From Acidaminococcus fermentans_A (GTDB taxonomy: Bacteria > Bacillota > Negativicutes > Acidaminococcales > Acidaminococcaceae), in the NCBI RefSeq assembly GCF_052216985.1, contig NZ_JBQOUY010000010.1, positions 16,721 through 80,720 on the forward strand: a stretch of DNA of 64,000 nucleotides. Reading direction: 5' to 3'. Under the pieces are notes generated by a model. The model was given only the letters and a program-made list of their open reading frames with translations. It did no database searches and had not been told where the DNA came from. The first letter of the stretch is position 1; each line of letters begins with the position of its first letter. Made by a program: the position numbers and the translations under genes. This document shows positions 31,102 through 39,297 of this stretch, one piece after another.

Positions 31102-31857
31102 TCAAGATAGGCTCTTCAGGAATATGGACAATCCGTTGGCTGGCAGCTGACCTGGAGCGGACGCTTTTCCGGCTGTACCGAAAGTGATGGCAGAGCCGAA
31201 AACTTGACCGCAGATCCGGCTGACCACGCCCAGATGTCCCATGGACATGGTGATCACCGGGGTATCATTGTATTCTTCCTTCATAGTCAAGGTCGTATCC
31301 AGGAGGGTCAGGACATCCCGCTCCGATTGGGGCATCACAGCATATTTGACTAGGTCACAGCCCAGTTCCTGCATCTTTACCAGGCTGCGGATGATTACAT
31401 CTTTATCCGGGGTATTCTTGAAATTGTGCCGGGATCCCAGGACTTTCACTCCAGCATCATGAGCTGCCTGGACGATAGCCTTGACGGTCTTCTCCCCTCG
31501 GGACAGCTCCACGTCCACGATGTCGATCAGGCCACTGTCAATGACTGCAAGGAGGAGTTCTGTATAATCTTGGGTGTCGATTTCCATCATGCCCCCTTCC
31601 ACATCGGTCCGGATGGTGAAAAGTACAGGCAAGTTCCACAGCTGGTTGCGGAAGAGTGTCAAGGGTTTGATCCGGACTTCTGGATCAGTGACATCATTAT
31701 AGAAATCCCCTCTCCATTCAATCAGGTCACAAGGGGAATTCATAATCAGATTGACCGATTTTTTGACCCCTGCATAATCGGAATCAGAAATGGGAATGGC
31801 AATTTTCGGGATCCCTTCGCCGATTTTGATATTTTTGACAGTGACAACCTTGTTCAT
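31102..31857 (-). CDS. aroD: 3-Dehydroquinate dehydratase, type I
   Basis: The 251-residue barrel interconverts 3-dehydroquinate and 3-dehydroshikimate through a Schiff base. All key residues are visible: Arg and Glu in IRTDVEGG (about 79-86), the catalytic His in LGSRHNFKNTP (about 134-144), the Schiff-base Lys in CDLVKYAVMP (about 160-169), Arg in MGHLGVVSRICGQVFGSAIT (about 204-223) and the lid APGQLP. Type I enzymes can be biosynthetic or catabolic. No other aro synthesis genes are near; the dehydrogenase-like and TRAP genes argue for a catabolic role. It has an excellent minus-strand promoter. Confidence 0.93.
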   Translation of the reverse strand: MNKVVTVKNIKIGEGIPKIAIPISDSDYAGVKKSVNLIMNSPCDLIEWRGDFYNDVTDPEVRIKPLTLFRNQLWNLPVLFTIRTDVEGGMMEIDTQDYTELLLAVIDSGLIDIVDVELSRGEKTVKAIVQAAHDAGVKVLGSRHNFKNTPDKDVIIRSLVKMQELGCDLVKYAVMPQSERDVLTLLDTTLTMKEEYNDTPVITMSMGHLGVVSRICGQVFGSAITFGTAGKASAPGQLPANGLSIFLKSLS

Positions 31858-31911
31858 GGTAAAGACTCCTTTTATCCCCCTGCTGTACAGTGTCTATTGT
31901 AAATAAATAAA

Positions 31912-31940
31912 AATATAATACGATTTCACCATATTGTCAA
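31912..31940 (-). promoter_or_regulatory. Promoter of aroD
   Basis: On the minus strand TTGACA (31940-31935), 17-base spacer, TATATT (31917-31912). A short sequence ATAGACACTGT between it and the gene loosely resembles the LysR motif but does not match well enough to call. Confidence 0.75.
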
Positions 31941-32043
31941 ATAAAATGGAAAAACAGGGATAAATATAAGGAAAGTTGTACAATAAGAAACGGATCTTTT
32001 CTAATAAGCGCGGGAAATCAGGGGGACTGACGCTAGGGAAGAG

Positions 32044-32072
32044 TCGAAAGTTCCAAAAATCTATGTTATACT
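32044..32072 (+). promoter_or_regulatory. Promoter of the dipeptidase gene
   Basis: TCGAAA (32044-32049), 17 bases, TATACT (32067-32072). The transcript would have a leader of about 125 bases with no recognised element. Confidence 0.5.
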
Positions 32073-32204
32073 TTTCCTATAGTGGATAAAAAACAGCAGC
32101 GGATAAAGGATCAGCGGCAGGAAATCACGACAGGTTCTCGGTGCACTGTTGGAAATCTTCGGTGCAGCATGGAACCAATCAAACGGCAAAGGAGATCATG
32201 CGCT

Positions 32205-33644
32205 ATGGATATCTTGGCTTCTCTGGAACCCCGGCGGGTGTTCCATTTCTTTGAAGAATTAACGAAGATCCCTCATGGTTCCCGGCATACCAGGGCCATC
32301 AGTGACTGGCTGGTGGATTTTGGCCGGCAGCGGGGATTGGAGGTCCATCAGGATGCCCTGAACAATGTGATCTTGGTGGGACCGGCTTCTCCCGGCTATG
32401 AAGAAGCAGAACCGGTGATTTTCCAGGGCCATATGGATATGGTCTGCGAAAAGGCACCGGGCTGTCCCAAAGATATGGAAAAGGAAGGGCTGGATCTGGA
32501 AGTTTCTGGAGACGAGATCACGGCCCGGGGAACCACCTTGGGGGCAGATGACGGGATCGCCGTAGCTATGGGGCTGGCGCTCCTGGATGATCCTTCCATC
32601 CCTCGGCCCCGTCTGGAAGCGGTCTTTACGGTGGATGAAGAAATCGGTATGTTGGGAGCCGTGAAGCTGGACGCCAGCGGTCTCCAAGGCCGGCGGATGA
32701 TCAACCTGGATTCGGAGGAAGAAGGGATCTTTACGGTAGGCTGTGCTGGGGGCGTGGACCTGAACTGCGCCCTGCCGATCCATCGGGAAGCATTTGCCGG
32801 GACTTGTCTGGAAGTGAAGATCAGCGGGCTCACAGGAGGCCATTCCGGCACAGAGATCCATAAGGGTCGGGCCAATGCAGATCGGCTGCTGGGCCGTCTC
32901 CTGCTGCAGCTGGATCGGAAAGTCCTGTACCGGCTGGTAGAAGTGGAAGGGGGGACCAAGGACAATGCCATCCCCCGGGAAGCCCGGGCCCTGGTGGTCA
33001 CTCCGGAACCGGAACGATTCCAGGAAGGTGTGGAAACCTTCAGAAAAACGGTACAGCAAGAGTATCGTGTGACGGATCCGGCACTGGAGGCCACGGTGGA
33101 ACCAGCCGCTGGGAATCGGCTGCCGATGGACCGGCTCTCTACGGAAAGAATCCAGTGTCTCCTGACCAGCCTGCCGGACGGGGTACAGGTCATGAGCCCG
33201 GAACTGGCCGGCATGGTCCAGACTTCTCTGAATCTGGGCATCCTCTACACAGAAGAAGATCAGGTCTGTGCGGCTCTTTTGGTCCGTAGCAGTGTGGAAA
33301 GCCAGAAGGAAATGGTGGCAGAGCGGATCGAAGGGCTCCTGCGGCAGCTGGGCGGACAGGTGTTCCGGGCTGGGGATTATCCAGGCTGGTCCTATCGGGC
33401 AGATTCTCCCCTGCGGGATCTGTTCGTCCAGGTCTACCGGGAACAGTATGGGAAAGACCCCAAGGTGGAAGCCATCCATGCAGGGGTAGAGTGTGGCATG
33501 TTCGCCGCCAAGCTCCCGGGATTGGATTGCATTTCTTTGGGGCCCACCCTGACGGATATCCATACGTATCGAGAAACCATGCACATCGCCTCTGTACAGC
33601 GGACCTGGAACCTGCTGCTGGAAGTGCTGGGACGGATGAAATGA
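32205..33644 (+). CDS. pepD: Aminoacyl-histidine dipeptidase (M20C, PepD-like)
   Basis: The 479-residue protein has the two-domain M20C layout. The zinc ligands and catalytic acids are seen in FQGHMDMVCEKAPG (about 75-88), GTTLGADDGIAVAMGLAL (about 110-127), FTVDEEIGMLGA (about 144-155) and NLDSEEEG (about 169-176), and the C-terminal His comes late. The lid domain starts near GLTGGHSGTEIHKGRAN. It cleaves dipeptides such as carnosine or Cys-Gly in the cytoplasm. ATG 32205 is fixed by AAAGGAGA 9 bases upstream; the longer frame has no ribosome site. Confidence 0.9.
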   Translation: MDILASLEPRRVFHFFEELTKIPHGSRHTRAISDWLVDFGRQRGLEVHQDALNNVILVGPASPGYEEAEPVIFQGHMDMVCEKAPGCPKDMEKEGLDLEVSGDEITARGTTLGADDGIAVAMGLALLDDPSIPRPRLEAVFTVDEEIGMLGAVKLDASGLQGRRMINLDSEEEGIFTVGCAGGVDLNCALPIHREAFAGTCLEVKISGLTGGHSGTEIHKGRANADRLLGRLLLQLDRKVLYRLVEVEGGTKDNAIPREARALVVTPEPERFQEGVETFRKTVQQEYRVTDPALEATVEPAAGNRLPMDRLSTERIQCLLTSLPDGVQVMSPELAGMVQTSLNLGILYTEEDQVCAALLVRSSVESQKEMVAERIEGLLRQLGGQVFRAGDYPGWSYRADSPLRDLFVQVYREQYGKDPKVEAIHAGVECGMFAAKLPGLDCISLGPTLTDIHTYRETMHIASVQRTWNLLLEVLGRMK

Positions 33645-33654
33645 GGTGTATTCC

Positions 33655-34257
33655 ATGGATGATTTGGAACAACGGACCCAGGCTATCATCGAAGCCTGTG
33701 CCCAGGAAAAGGAAACCAATCCTCTGGCTGTATTCCGGCACGTAGCTGGGAAGGAATTTGTCCGGATCCACGGTCCGGAGCATCATGTATTGGATGGGGC
33801 CTGTCTATTGACAGCGCTCCATAACGCCGGTATGGCGTTTGATCTGCCGGAACTTTTAAGCAGACTGCGGCAGGAGGGCCTCCAAATGCCTGGAGCCATT
33901 TGCGGCCACTGGGGCGTCTGCGGAGCGGTGGCTTCCGTGGGGGCGGCTTTGGCCCTGCTGGAAGAGACCGGGCCTTTGACTGCGGGCCCTTCCTGGGGCA
34001 GCCATATGACCTATACGTCCGAGGCGCTGGCCAACCTGGCAGCTATCGGCGGCCCTCGCTGCTGCAAACGGGATGCCTATACAGCCCTGAAAACGGCCAT
34101 TCCCTACGTCAAGGAACGGTTCGGGATCACCCTGCCGGAAGAAAAGACGGTCTGCGGCTTCTATCCCAAGAATGAACAGTGTCTGGGGGAAAGGTGTCCG
34201 TATAATCCGAAGAGGACTGTTGCCCCTGCAACAGTCCGTCAGACGTCTGAACTATGA
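33655..34257 (+). CDS. DUF5714-like Cys/His-rich protein
   Basis: The 200-residue protein shows VRIHGPEHHVLDGACLLTAL (about 32-51) and ICGHWGVCGAVASVGAAL (about 80-97), with a C-terminal cluster of cysteines (CCKRDAY, VCGFYP, QCLGERCPYN). This pattern matches a family annotated as DUF5714, often near radical-SAM or metal-related genes. The His/Cys set suggests metal binding. It starts 11 bases after the dipeptidase gene and is probably co-transcribed. A GGACTGTTGC/GCAACAGTCC hairpin lies within the end of the gene. Function unknown. Confidence 0.65.
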   Translation: MDDLEQRTQAIIEACAQEKETNPLAVFRHVAGKEFVRIHGPEHHVLDGACLLTALHNAGMAFDLPELLSRLRQEGLQMPGAICGHWGVCGAVASVGAALALLEETGPLTAGPSWGSHMTYTSEALANLAAIGGPRCCKRDAYTALKTAIPYVKERFGITLPEEKTVCGFYPKNEQCLGERCPYNPKRTVAPATVRQTSEL

Positions 34258-34258
34258 C

Positions 34259-34310
34259 AAAGGGGTTGTTGTGCGTGTGTGATTTTCACACGTGCAACAA
34301 CCCCTTCCTT
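34259..34310 (+). terminator. Hairpin terminator after the DUF5714-like gene
   Basis: Long stem AAGGGGTTGTTG-TGCGTGTG / CACACG-TGCAACAACCCCTT with a C/T-rich rather than pure T tail. Confidence 0.7.
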
Positions 34311-34373
34311 CTTCTCCCATTCTAGTGTAAAATAGATTCAATATGTATACGCTAAAGCATTGGAGGAACGTGT

Positions 34374-36014
34374 ATGAAGAAGAAATACTGGCTGGGGTTC
34401 TGGGCCGCAGCTATTTTTTTACTGTTTTTCATGAATTCCGCCCTGCCTCTTACGGACAGTGTGGAAGGAAATTATGCCCTGACGGCCAAGGAAATGGTCT
34501 TGAGCGGCGATTGGCTTTCTCCCCAGATCTATGGCCGGTACTGGTATGACAAGCCGGTCTTTGCCTACTGGATGATCGCCTTGGGCTTCAAGATCTTTGG
34601 GTTCAGTGAATTCGGGGCCCGTTTCTTTCCCTCCCTCTTTGGTTTGGGCGGTCTCTGGCTCACGGTCCAGGCAGGCAAAAGGCTGTATCGGGAAGAAGTG
34701 GGGTTCCTCAGCGGGGTCCTGCTGCTCATGACCCTGGAGTTTTTCACCATTTCCAAAAGCGTCCTGACAGACGGGATGCTGTTCCTCTTCATGGATGGGG
34801 CCCTGCTGTGTTTCTTCTTGGGATACAGCAGCCGGGAAAAGAATTGGTATTACGGTGTCTATCTCCTTTCTGCCCTGGCGACCCTGACCAAAGGCCCCAT
34901 CGGGTTCCTGATGCCTGGATTCATCATCACCCTGTTCCTGCTCTATCAAAAAGACTGGAAATGCCTGAAAGATGCGAAACTGGCCACTGGGATCCCGCTC
35001 TTCCTTTTGGTGGCCCTGCCCTGGTACATTGCCATGGCACGGGTCCATCCAGACTTCCTGGGCAGTTTCCTGGGGACACAGAACGTCCTGCGGGCTACGG
35101 TTTCGGAACACCCTCGGGATAATGTGATCTGGTATTATACGGCGGTGAATATCCTGAATGCCTATGCTTGGGTTGGGCTTGTGCCCGGCATGCTGTGGAA
35201 CCTGCTGCGGAAAAACGGGAAATGGCATTATCCGGCGCCTCGGGAGGCCTTCCTGCTGTTGTGGATCGCTGCTGTCTTTGTCTTTTTCCAATGCATGGCC
35301 ACAAAATACATTACCTATACGTATCCTCTGCTGCTGCCCCTGTGCGTGCTCACAGCCGATTATATCTGGAAAAAGGGCAGCGGCCTGGAGATGCGCTGGA
35401 TGCTCTTGGGCAATATCCTTTTCTATGGAGCTTTGACTTTCGCCGCTTCTAAGGTGACCCGCCTGGCTCCCGGGGTATTCCCCAATCCCCACAACCTGTT
35501 CTATTTCATGTTGATCTATACCCTCTGCATGGTGGTGCTGGCTTTCCATAAATACAAGGGGAAGAGCAGCCAGGAAGTCCTTTCCACGGTGGTATTGCTG
35601 ACCATCGGCTTCCATTGCTGCAGCCTGGATCTTTTGGCCAAACCTCTTATGGAAGATGTGACCGGGAAGACAGCGGCCCAGTTCATCAATGCTGTGGTAC
35701 CGGAAGATATGCCCATTTACATCCGGGGCGGCGGCTATCCGACTTCCGGCGTATTCTATACGGGCCGGGAAATGGTGATGCTGGTGCCCGATGAGGAGGC
35801 CGAAGCTTTCAAACCCCGGAAAGACAGCTGGTCGGCTAAGAACATCATGCCCTGGACCACCTATGGACAGGTCCGGGAACAGCCGGGCAAAGCGGTGGTG
35901 CTGGTGGATACCAAGACACGGAAACTGAAGACACAGCTGGAAGAAGATTGGCCCGGCATCTGGAAGAGAGTGAAACTGCCCGGCCAGTGGACCGTCATGA
36001 TCAAAGAAAGGTAG
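34374..36014 (+). CDS. ArnT-like glycosyltransferase (GT39/GT83 type), polytopic
   Basis: The 546-residue membrane protein has about eleven hydrophobic segments. The first extracytoplasmic loop contains LPLTDSVEGNYALTAKEMVL (about 25-44), with the acidic pair that binds the lipid-phosphate sugar donor in the ArnT/PMT superfamily, then GDWLSPQIYGRYWYDKPVFA (about 46-65). Members transfer sugars from polyprenyl phosphate to lipid A, lipids or proteins on the periplasmic side. The C-terminal 120 residues are soluble. GGAGGAACG precedes the ATG. Acceptor unknown; a lipid A or glycan modification role would suit a diderm. Confidence 0.82.
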   Translation: MKKKYWLGFWAAAIFLLFFMNSALPLTDSVEGNYALTAKEMVLSGDWLSPQIYGRYWYDKPVFAYWMIALGFKIFGFSEFGARFFPSLFGLGGLWLTVQAGKRLYREEVGFLSGVLLLMTLEFFTISKSVLTDGMLFLFMDGALLCFFLGYSSREKNWYYGVYLLSALATLTKGPIGFLMPGFIITLFLLYQKDWKCLKDAKLATGIPLFLLVALPWYIAMARVHPDFLGSFLGTQNVLRATVSEHPRDNVIWYYTAVNILNAYAWVGLVPGMLWNLLRKNGKWHYPAPREAFLLLWIAAVFVFFQCMATKYITYTYPLLLPLCVLTADYIWKKGSGLEMRWMLLGNILFYGALTFAASKVTRLAPGVFPNPHNLFYFMLIYTLCMVVLAFHKYKGKSSQEVLSTVVLLTIGFHCCSLDLLAKPLMEDVTGKTAAQFINAVVPEDMPIYIRGGGYPTSGVFYTGREMVMLVPDEEAEAFKPRKDSWSAKNIMPWTTYGQVREQPGKAVVLVDTKTRKLKTQLEEDWPGIWKRVKLPGQWTVMIKER

Positions 36015-36020
36015 GCCGTT

Positions 36021-36512
36021 ATGGAAGAAGAAAAAATCCGTTCCTATCTGGAACGGCAGGATTTTATCGGTTTCCAAGTGCATCAGGAGGAATTGGACCA
36101 TCCGGACGAGCTCCAGCGGTATTTCCAACTGCTGGGCTTGGTTGGGAGCCAGCCGGCTTTAGCCCGGAAATTCTGTGGACGCTGGGGACTTTCTTTTGCC
36201 GAGGATTGCGGTCCGGCCCTATGGGAAAACCAGGGAGCGGTGGATTTTGTCCAGAAGTTGGGGGAGGCCTTTCCCTATCTCTTTTTCTTGGCGGAAAAAG
36301 AAGGGGAGACCCTGAAGCTGCTGGTGATGCTCACTTGCCAAAGTGACCAGGTCCAGGGCGACAACCTCTCCCTGGATCCGGAAAAGTTCAGCAACTATCT
36401 GAAAAAACAGCTGAAGGGGCTGCTGCTGCTCAGTGAAAAAGCGGGATTGAGTCCGGAGAATGCCCAGGGAATGATCCAGGATATCTATGGGTATTTCGGA
36501 CTGGCTGACTGA
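36021..36512 (+). CDS. Hypothetical protein, 163 aa
   Basis: The protein is acidic, soluble and predicted mostly helical (EEKIRSYLERQDFIGFQVHQ, FSNYLKKQLKGLLLLSEKAG). No family is recognised. It starts 6 bases after the glycosyltransferase gene and is surely co-transcribed, which is the only hint to its role. Confidence 0.6.
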   Translation: MEEEKIRSYLERQDFIGFQVHQEELDHPDELQRYFQLLGLVGSQPALARKFCGRWGLSFAEDCGPALWENQGAVDFVQKLGEAFPYLFFLAEKEGETLKLLVMLTCQSDQVQGDNLSLDPEKFSNYLKKQLKGLLLLSEKAGLSPENAQGMIQDIYGYFGLAD

Positions 36513-36646
36513 AGAGTCAAATTCACAAATCATTCAAGAATTTGCCCTTCCTTTGACACAGGTCATGGGTATACTAATAATCGTAGCAGGGATTACCCCT
36601 CCTTGTTACATCTTCCCCATCAAATCATCATAAACAACTTCCTTTC

Positions 36647-36690
36647 AAGGAAAAAGCCTTCTGCTTCCCCAGCAGAAGGCTTTTTCCTTT
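36647..36690. terminator. Bidirectional terminator between convergent genes
   Basis: Perfect 19-bp stem AAGGAAAAAGCCTTCTGCT / AGCAGAAGGCTTTTTCCTT with loop TCCCC and T runs on both sides. Confidence 0.92.
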
Positions 36691-36696
36691 TGTGAT

Positions 36697-37596
36697 TCAT
36701 TGAGGGGCTGTTTCAGCGGTTTCCAGGATCGCTCCCTGTTTCCGGGCAAATTCCAGGATGGTCTGGAGGGTTTCGTTTCCTACGGCATCCTTCTGCCACA
36801 GCATCTCGATTTCATAATACAAGGGTGGGTCCAGGGAGATGGGGACCAGGTCAGGCTCTCGTTCCGCCAGGGCACGGTAGAGGAATCCGCCAGCCACTCC
36901 GCTGCGGATCAGCTGGATCTTGGTATAGAGCTGGGTGGTGGACCACTGGACCCGGGGGGTGCAGCGCTCCTGGTGGAATCGTTCCAGGATGGTTTCCCGG
37001 AAATTTTGGCTGCCTTCGATTTCTACCAGATCTTCTTGGGCCACTTGGGCAAGGGAAAGAGATCTTTCTTGGGCATAAGGATGATTCCGGCTGACACAGT
37101 AGACGATTTCACTTTTCTTCATAGGCTGGGATCCTACTGTGCCTGGATTGATATTCCTGCCACTGACGATGGCGATGTCGATCCGATTGTCTTGGAGGGC
37201 TTTCCGCAGGGTCAGGGAAGTCCCATGATGGAGTTCCAGGCGGATCTCTGGATGTTCTTTATGGAACTGGGCCAGCATAGGGATTTCCTGGGCCTCGATC
37301 ATGGGAGGGAGCCCCACCCGGATGGATGTATTCTTTTTCTGCAAACGGGTCATATCATCTGTGATCTGCTTGGCCCGCTGGAGCAGTTCTTCTACTTCCA
37401 GGGAAAAGTATGACCCTTCCGTGGTCAGGATCAGTTTCTTATGGGAACGTTTGAACAGCTTCAGCCCGAACTCCTCTTCCAGCTCCCGGATGGCCGCTGA
37501 AACAGCAGGTTGGGAAATGTGGAGTTCTTCGGCCGCCTTGGTAATGCTGTGCTGGCGGCAAACCTCCTGAAAATAGCGCAGTTGATGTAATTTCAT
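36697..37596 (-). CDS. LysR-family transcriptional regulator (CysB/CbbR-like layout)
   Basis: The 299-residue protein starts MKLHQLRYFQEVCRQHSITK and continues through a standard winged helix (ISQPAVSAAIRELEEEFGLK, then a KKLILTTEG wing) into an effector-binding domain. GGAGGAAAATCC immediately before the Met fixes the start at 37596 on the minus strand; a TTG five codons earlier lies within the ribosome site. It is divergent from the BioY-hemC operon, with a 269-base A+T-rich gap, so that operon is its obvious candidate target. Confidence 0.9.
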   Translation of the reverse strand: MKLHQLRYFQEVCRQHSITKAAEELHISQPAVSAAIRELEEEFGLKLFKRSHKKLILTTEGSYFSLEVEELLQRAKQITDDMTRLQKKNTSIRVGLPPMIEAQEIPMLAQFHKEHPEIRLELHHGTSLTLRKALQDNRIDIAIVSGRNINPGTVGSQPMKKSEIVYCVSRNHPYAQERSLSLAQVAQEDLVEIEGSQNFRETILERFHQERCTPRVQWSTTQLYTKIQLIRSGVAGGFLYRALAEREPDLVPISLDPPLYYEIEMLWQKDAVGNETLQTILEFARKQGAILETAETAPQ

Positions 37597-37804
37597 GGAT
37601 TTTCCTCCCAAACCTGGGGATCTTCCGCTAGCATCGGAGAATCCCGATTTTCCCTTTATAAATGTCTTGTCTTTTATACATTATATAAAAAACGTCCGAA
37701 AAAAATAACAACAGGTTCAATTATGATAAAAATAAGAAAAAATTATAATAACTGAAACTTTCTCCAGAGTTCGCAAAACAACGGTAGAACTGGCGCAATT
37801 CTGT

Positions 37805-37810
37805 TATAAT
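37805..37810 (+). promoter_or_regulatory. Probable -10 element of the bioY-hemC operon
   Basis: TATAAT at 37805-37810 with no convincing -35. The gap 37597-37865 is A+T-rich; no BirA-type operator was recognised. Confidence 0.45.
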
Positions 37811-37865
37811 AGGAACAAAAATCAAGAAGCTTGATCCGAAAGGAAAATCTTTTCAGGAGGAAACG

Positions 37866-38429
37866 ATGCAGACAACTCATACTCCTTTGGCTCTTTGTGG
37901 CCTTTTTACGGCTCTCATGGCGGTGGGGGCCTTGATCCATATCATGGTCCCTTTGGGGATCTGGCAGGTGACCATTTCCCTGCAGATCTTTGTAGCCGTA
38001 TTGGCAGGCCTGTTCCTAGGCCGGCGGCTGGGCTTTCTCAGCGTCCTGGCTTATCTGGTCCTGGGGCTGGCGGGACTGCCGGTCTTCGCCCATGGCGGGG
38101 GACTGGGCTATCTGATGAAACCCACTTTTGGCTTTCTGCTGGGGTTTCCCTGTGCCGCCTGGATGACCGGTCTGCTGGCGGGCAATCCGGCCCGAGCCGG
38201 GCTGAAACGGCTGCTGACAGCGGCTCTAGGGGGCGAAATGGTTTATTACGGATGCGGGCTGGTCTATTATGACCTGATGTTCAACTGGGTGCTGCAGAAT
38301 ACGGGAGGCATTGGATTGGTACGGCTGTTGGAAGTCTGGTTCCTGAGTACGGTCTTGCCGGATTACGCCCTTTGTGCCCTGGCTGTCCTGGTCTATCGAA
38401 AAGTGGCACCCAGGGTAATAAGGAGATAA
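37866..38429 (+). CDS. bioY: BioY-family biotin transporter S component
   Basis: The 187-residue protein has six hydrophobic segments and BioY hallmarks: WQVTISLQIFVAVLAGLFLG (about 36-55), LAYLVLGLAGLPVFAHGGGL (about 62-81) and YLMKPTFGFLLGFP (about 83-96). It binds biotin within an ECF importer or alone. No EcfA/T genes are in the window. CAGGAGGAAACG precedes the ATG. It ends one base before hemC, an unexpected partner. Confidence 0.9.
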   Translation: MQTTHTPLALCGLFTALMAVGALIHIMVPLGIWQVTISLQIFVAVLAGLFLGRRLGFLSVLAYLVLGLAGLPVFAHGGGLGYLMKPTFGFLLGFPCAAWMTGLLAGNPARAGLKRLLTAALGGEMVYYGCGLVYYDLMFNWVLQNTGGIGLVRLLEVWFLSTVLPDYALCALAVLVYRKVAPRVIRR

Positions 38430-38430
38430 G

Positions 38431-39297
38431 ATGAAAAAACTGATTGCAGCAACTCGGGGCAGCCGTCTTGCCCTGGCACAGACCTATATCGTATGCCGGC
38501 TGTTGGAGGAAGCAGGGGTGGAAACGGAAATCCGGACGATTACGACTGCCGGGGATCGGGACCGGATCCATGCCCTGGTGAAAATCGGCGGCCGAGGGAT
38601 CTTTGTCCGGGAAATCGAGCGGGAACTGTTATGCGGCGAAGCGGATATCGCTGTCCACAGTGCCAAGGATCTTCCCTATCAGCTGGCAGATGGACTGCTC
38701 ATCGCAGGTACCCCTAAAGCAGCAGATCCTCGGGACGCCTTGATCCTTCCAGCTGGGAAGAGCCTAGAACCAGGGATGGCCGTGGGGACCGGAAGTCCCC
38801 GCCGGATCCAGGAAATCGGGCAGCTGTATCCGGATCTGGTCTTTCGGGATATCCGGGGCAATGTGACGACCCGGCTCCATAAACTGGAACGGGGAGAATA
38901 TGACGCCATCGTCCTGGCGATGGCCGGGATCCAACGCATGGATCTGGACCTGTCCCGGTATCAGGTCCTGCCGCTTCCTGTGGAACAAGTGATGCCTGCT
39001 GGATGTCAGGGCATCATCGGGATCGAATGTCGGAGAGGGGATCGGGATCTGGTCCGGCTCCTGCAGCGGATCTCTGATCCGGAGACCTGGCGCCGGTTCC
39101 AATGGGAGCGGGAATTATTCTGTTCGATGAAGGTGGACTGTTCCTGTCCCGTAGGGATCCACTGCCGACTGCTGGACCAGGGCCGGATGGAACTCTTGGC
39201 TATGGTGGACGGGAAACGAGCCCGGCGGCTGGGTTTGGAGAAAGAGGGGAAGGCACTGTGCGCTTCCCTGAAGGAGGAACTCTATGACTGGAGATAA
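38431..39297 (+). CDS. hemC: Porphobilinogen deaminase (hydroxymethylbilane synthase)
   Basis: HemC joins four porphobilinogens into hydroxymethylbilane. The 288-residue protein begins ATRGSRLALAQTYIVCRLLE and shows the catalytic Asp in VHSAKDLPYQL (about 75-85), the Arg-rich VGTGSPRRIQEI and RDIRGNVTTRLHKLERGEYD segments, and the dipyrromethane-cofactor Cys in the C-terminal DCSCPVGIHC (about 233-242). It is about 20 residues shorter than E. coli HemC. AAGGAG precedes the ATG. The 3' end overlaps the next gene by 14 bases. Confidence 0.95.
   Translation: MKKLIAATRGSRLALAQTYIVCRLLEEAGVETEIRTITTAGDRDRIHALVKIGGRGIFVREIERELLCGEADIAVHSAKDLPYQLADGLLIAGTPKAADPRDALILPAGKSLEPGMAVGTGSPRRIQEIGQLYPDLVFRDIRGNVTTRLHKLERGEYDAIVLAMAGIQRMDLDLSRYQVLPLPVEQVMPAGCQGIIGIECRRGDRDLVRLLQRISDPETWRRFQWERELFCSMKVDCSCPVGIHCRLLDQGRMELLAMVDGKRARRLGLEKEGKALCASLKEELYDWR

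Noticed and set aside
31880..31900. Third LysR site before aroD (ATAGACACTGT on the minus strand)
   Set aside because: Only partial similarity to ATAGAGACANTCTAT and no inverted-repeat symmetry; chance is likely.
34419..36128. Open frame of 569 codons on the minus strand across the glycosyltransferase
   Set aside because: Antisense shadow with no domain or start signal; the plus-strand gene has clear membrane topology and ArnT-like motifs.
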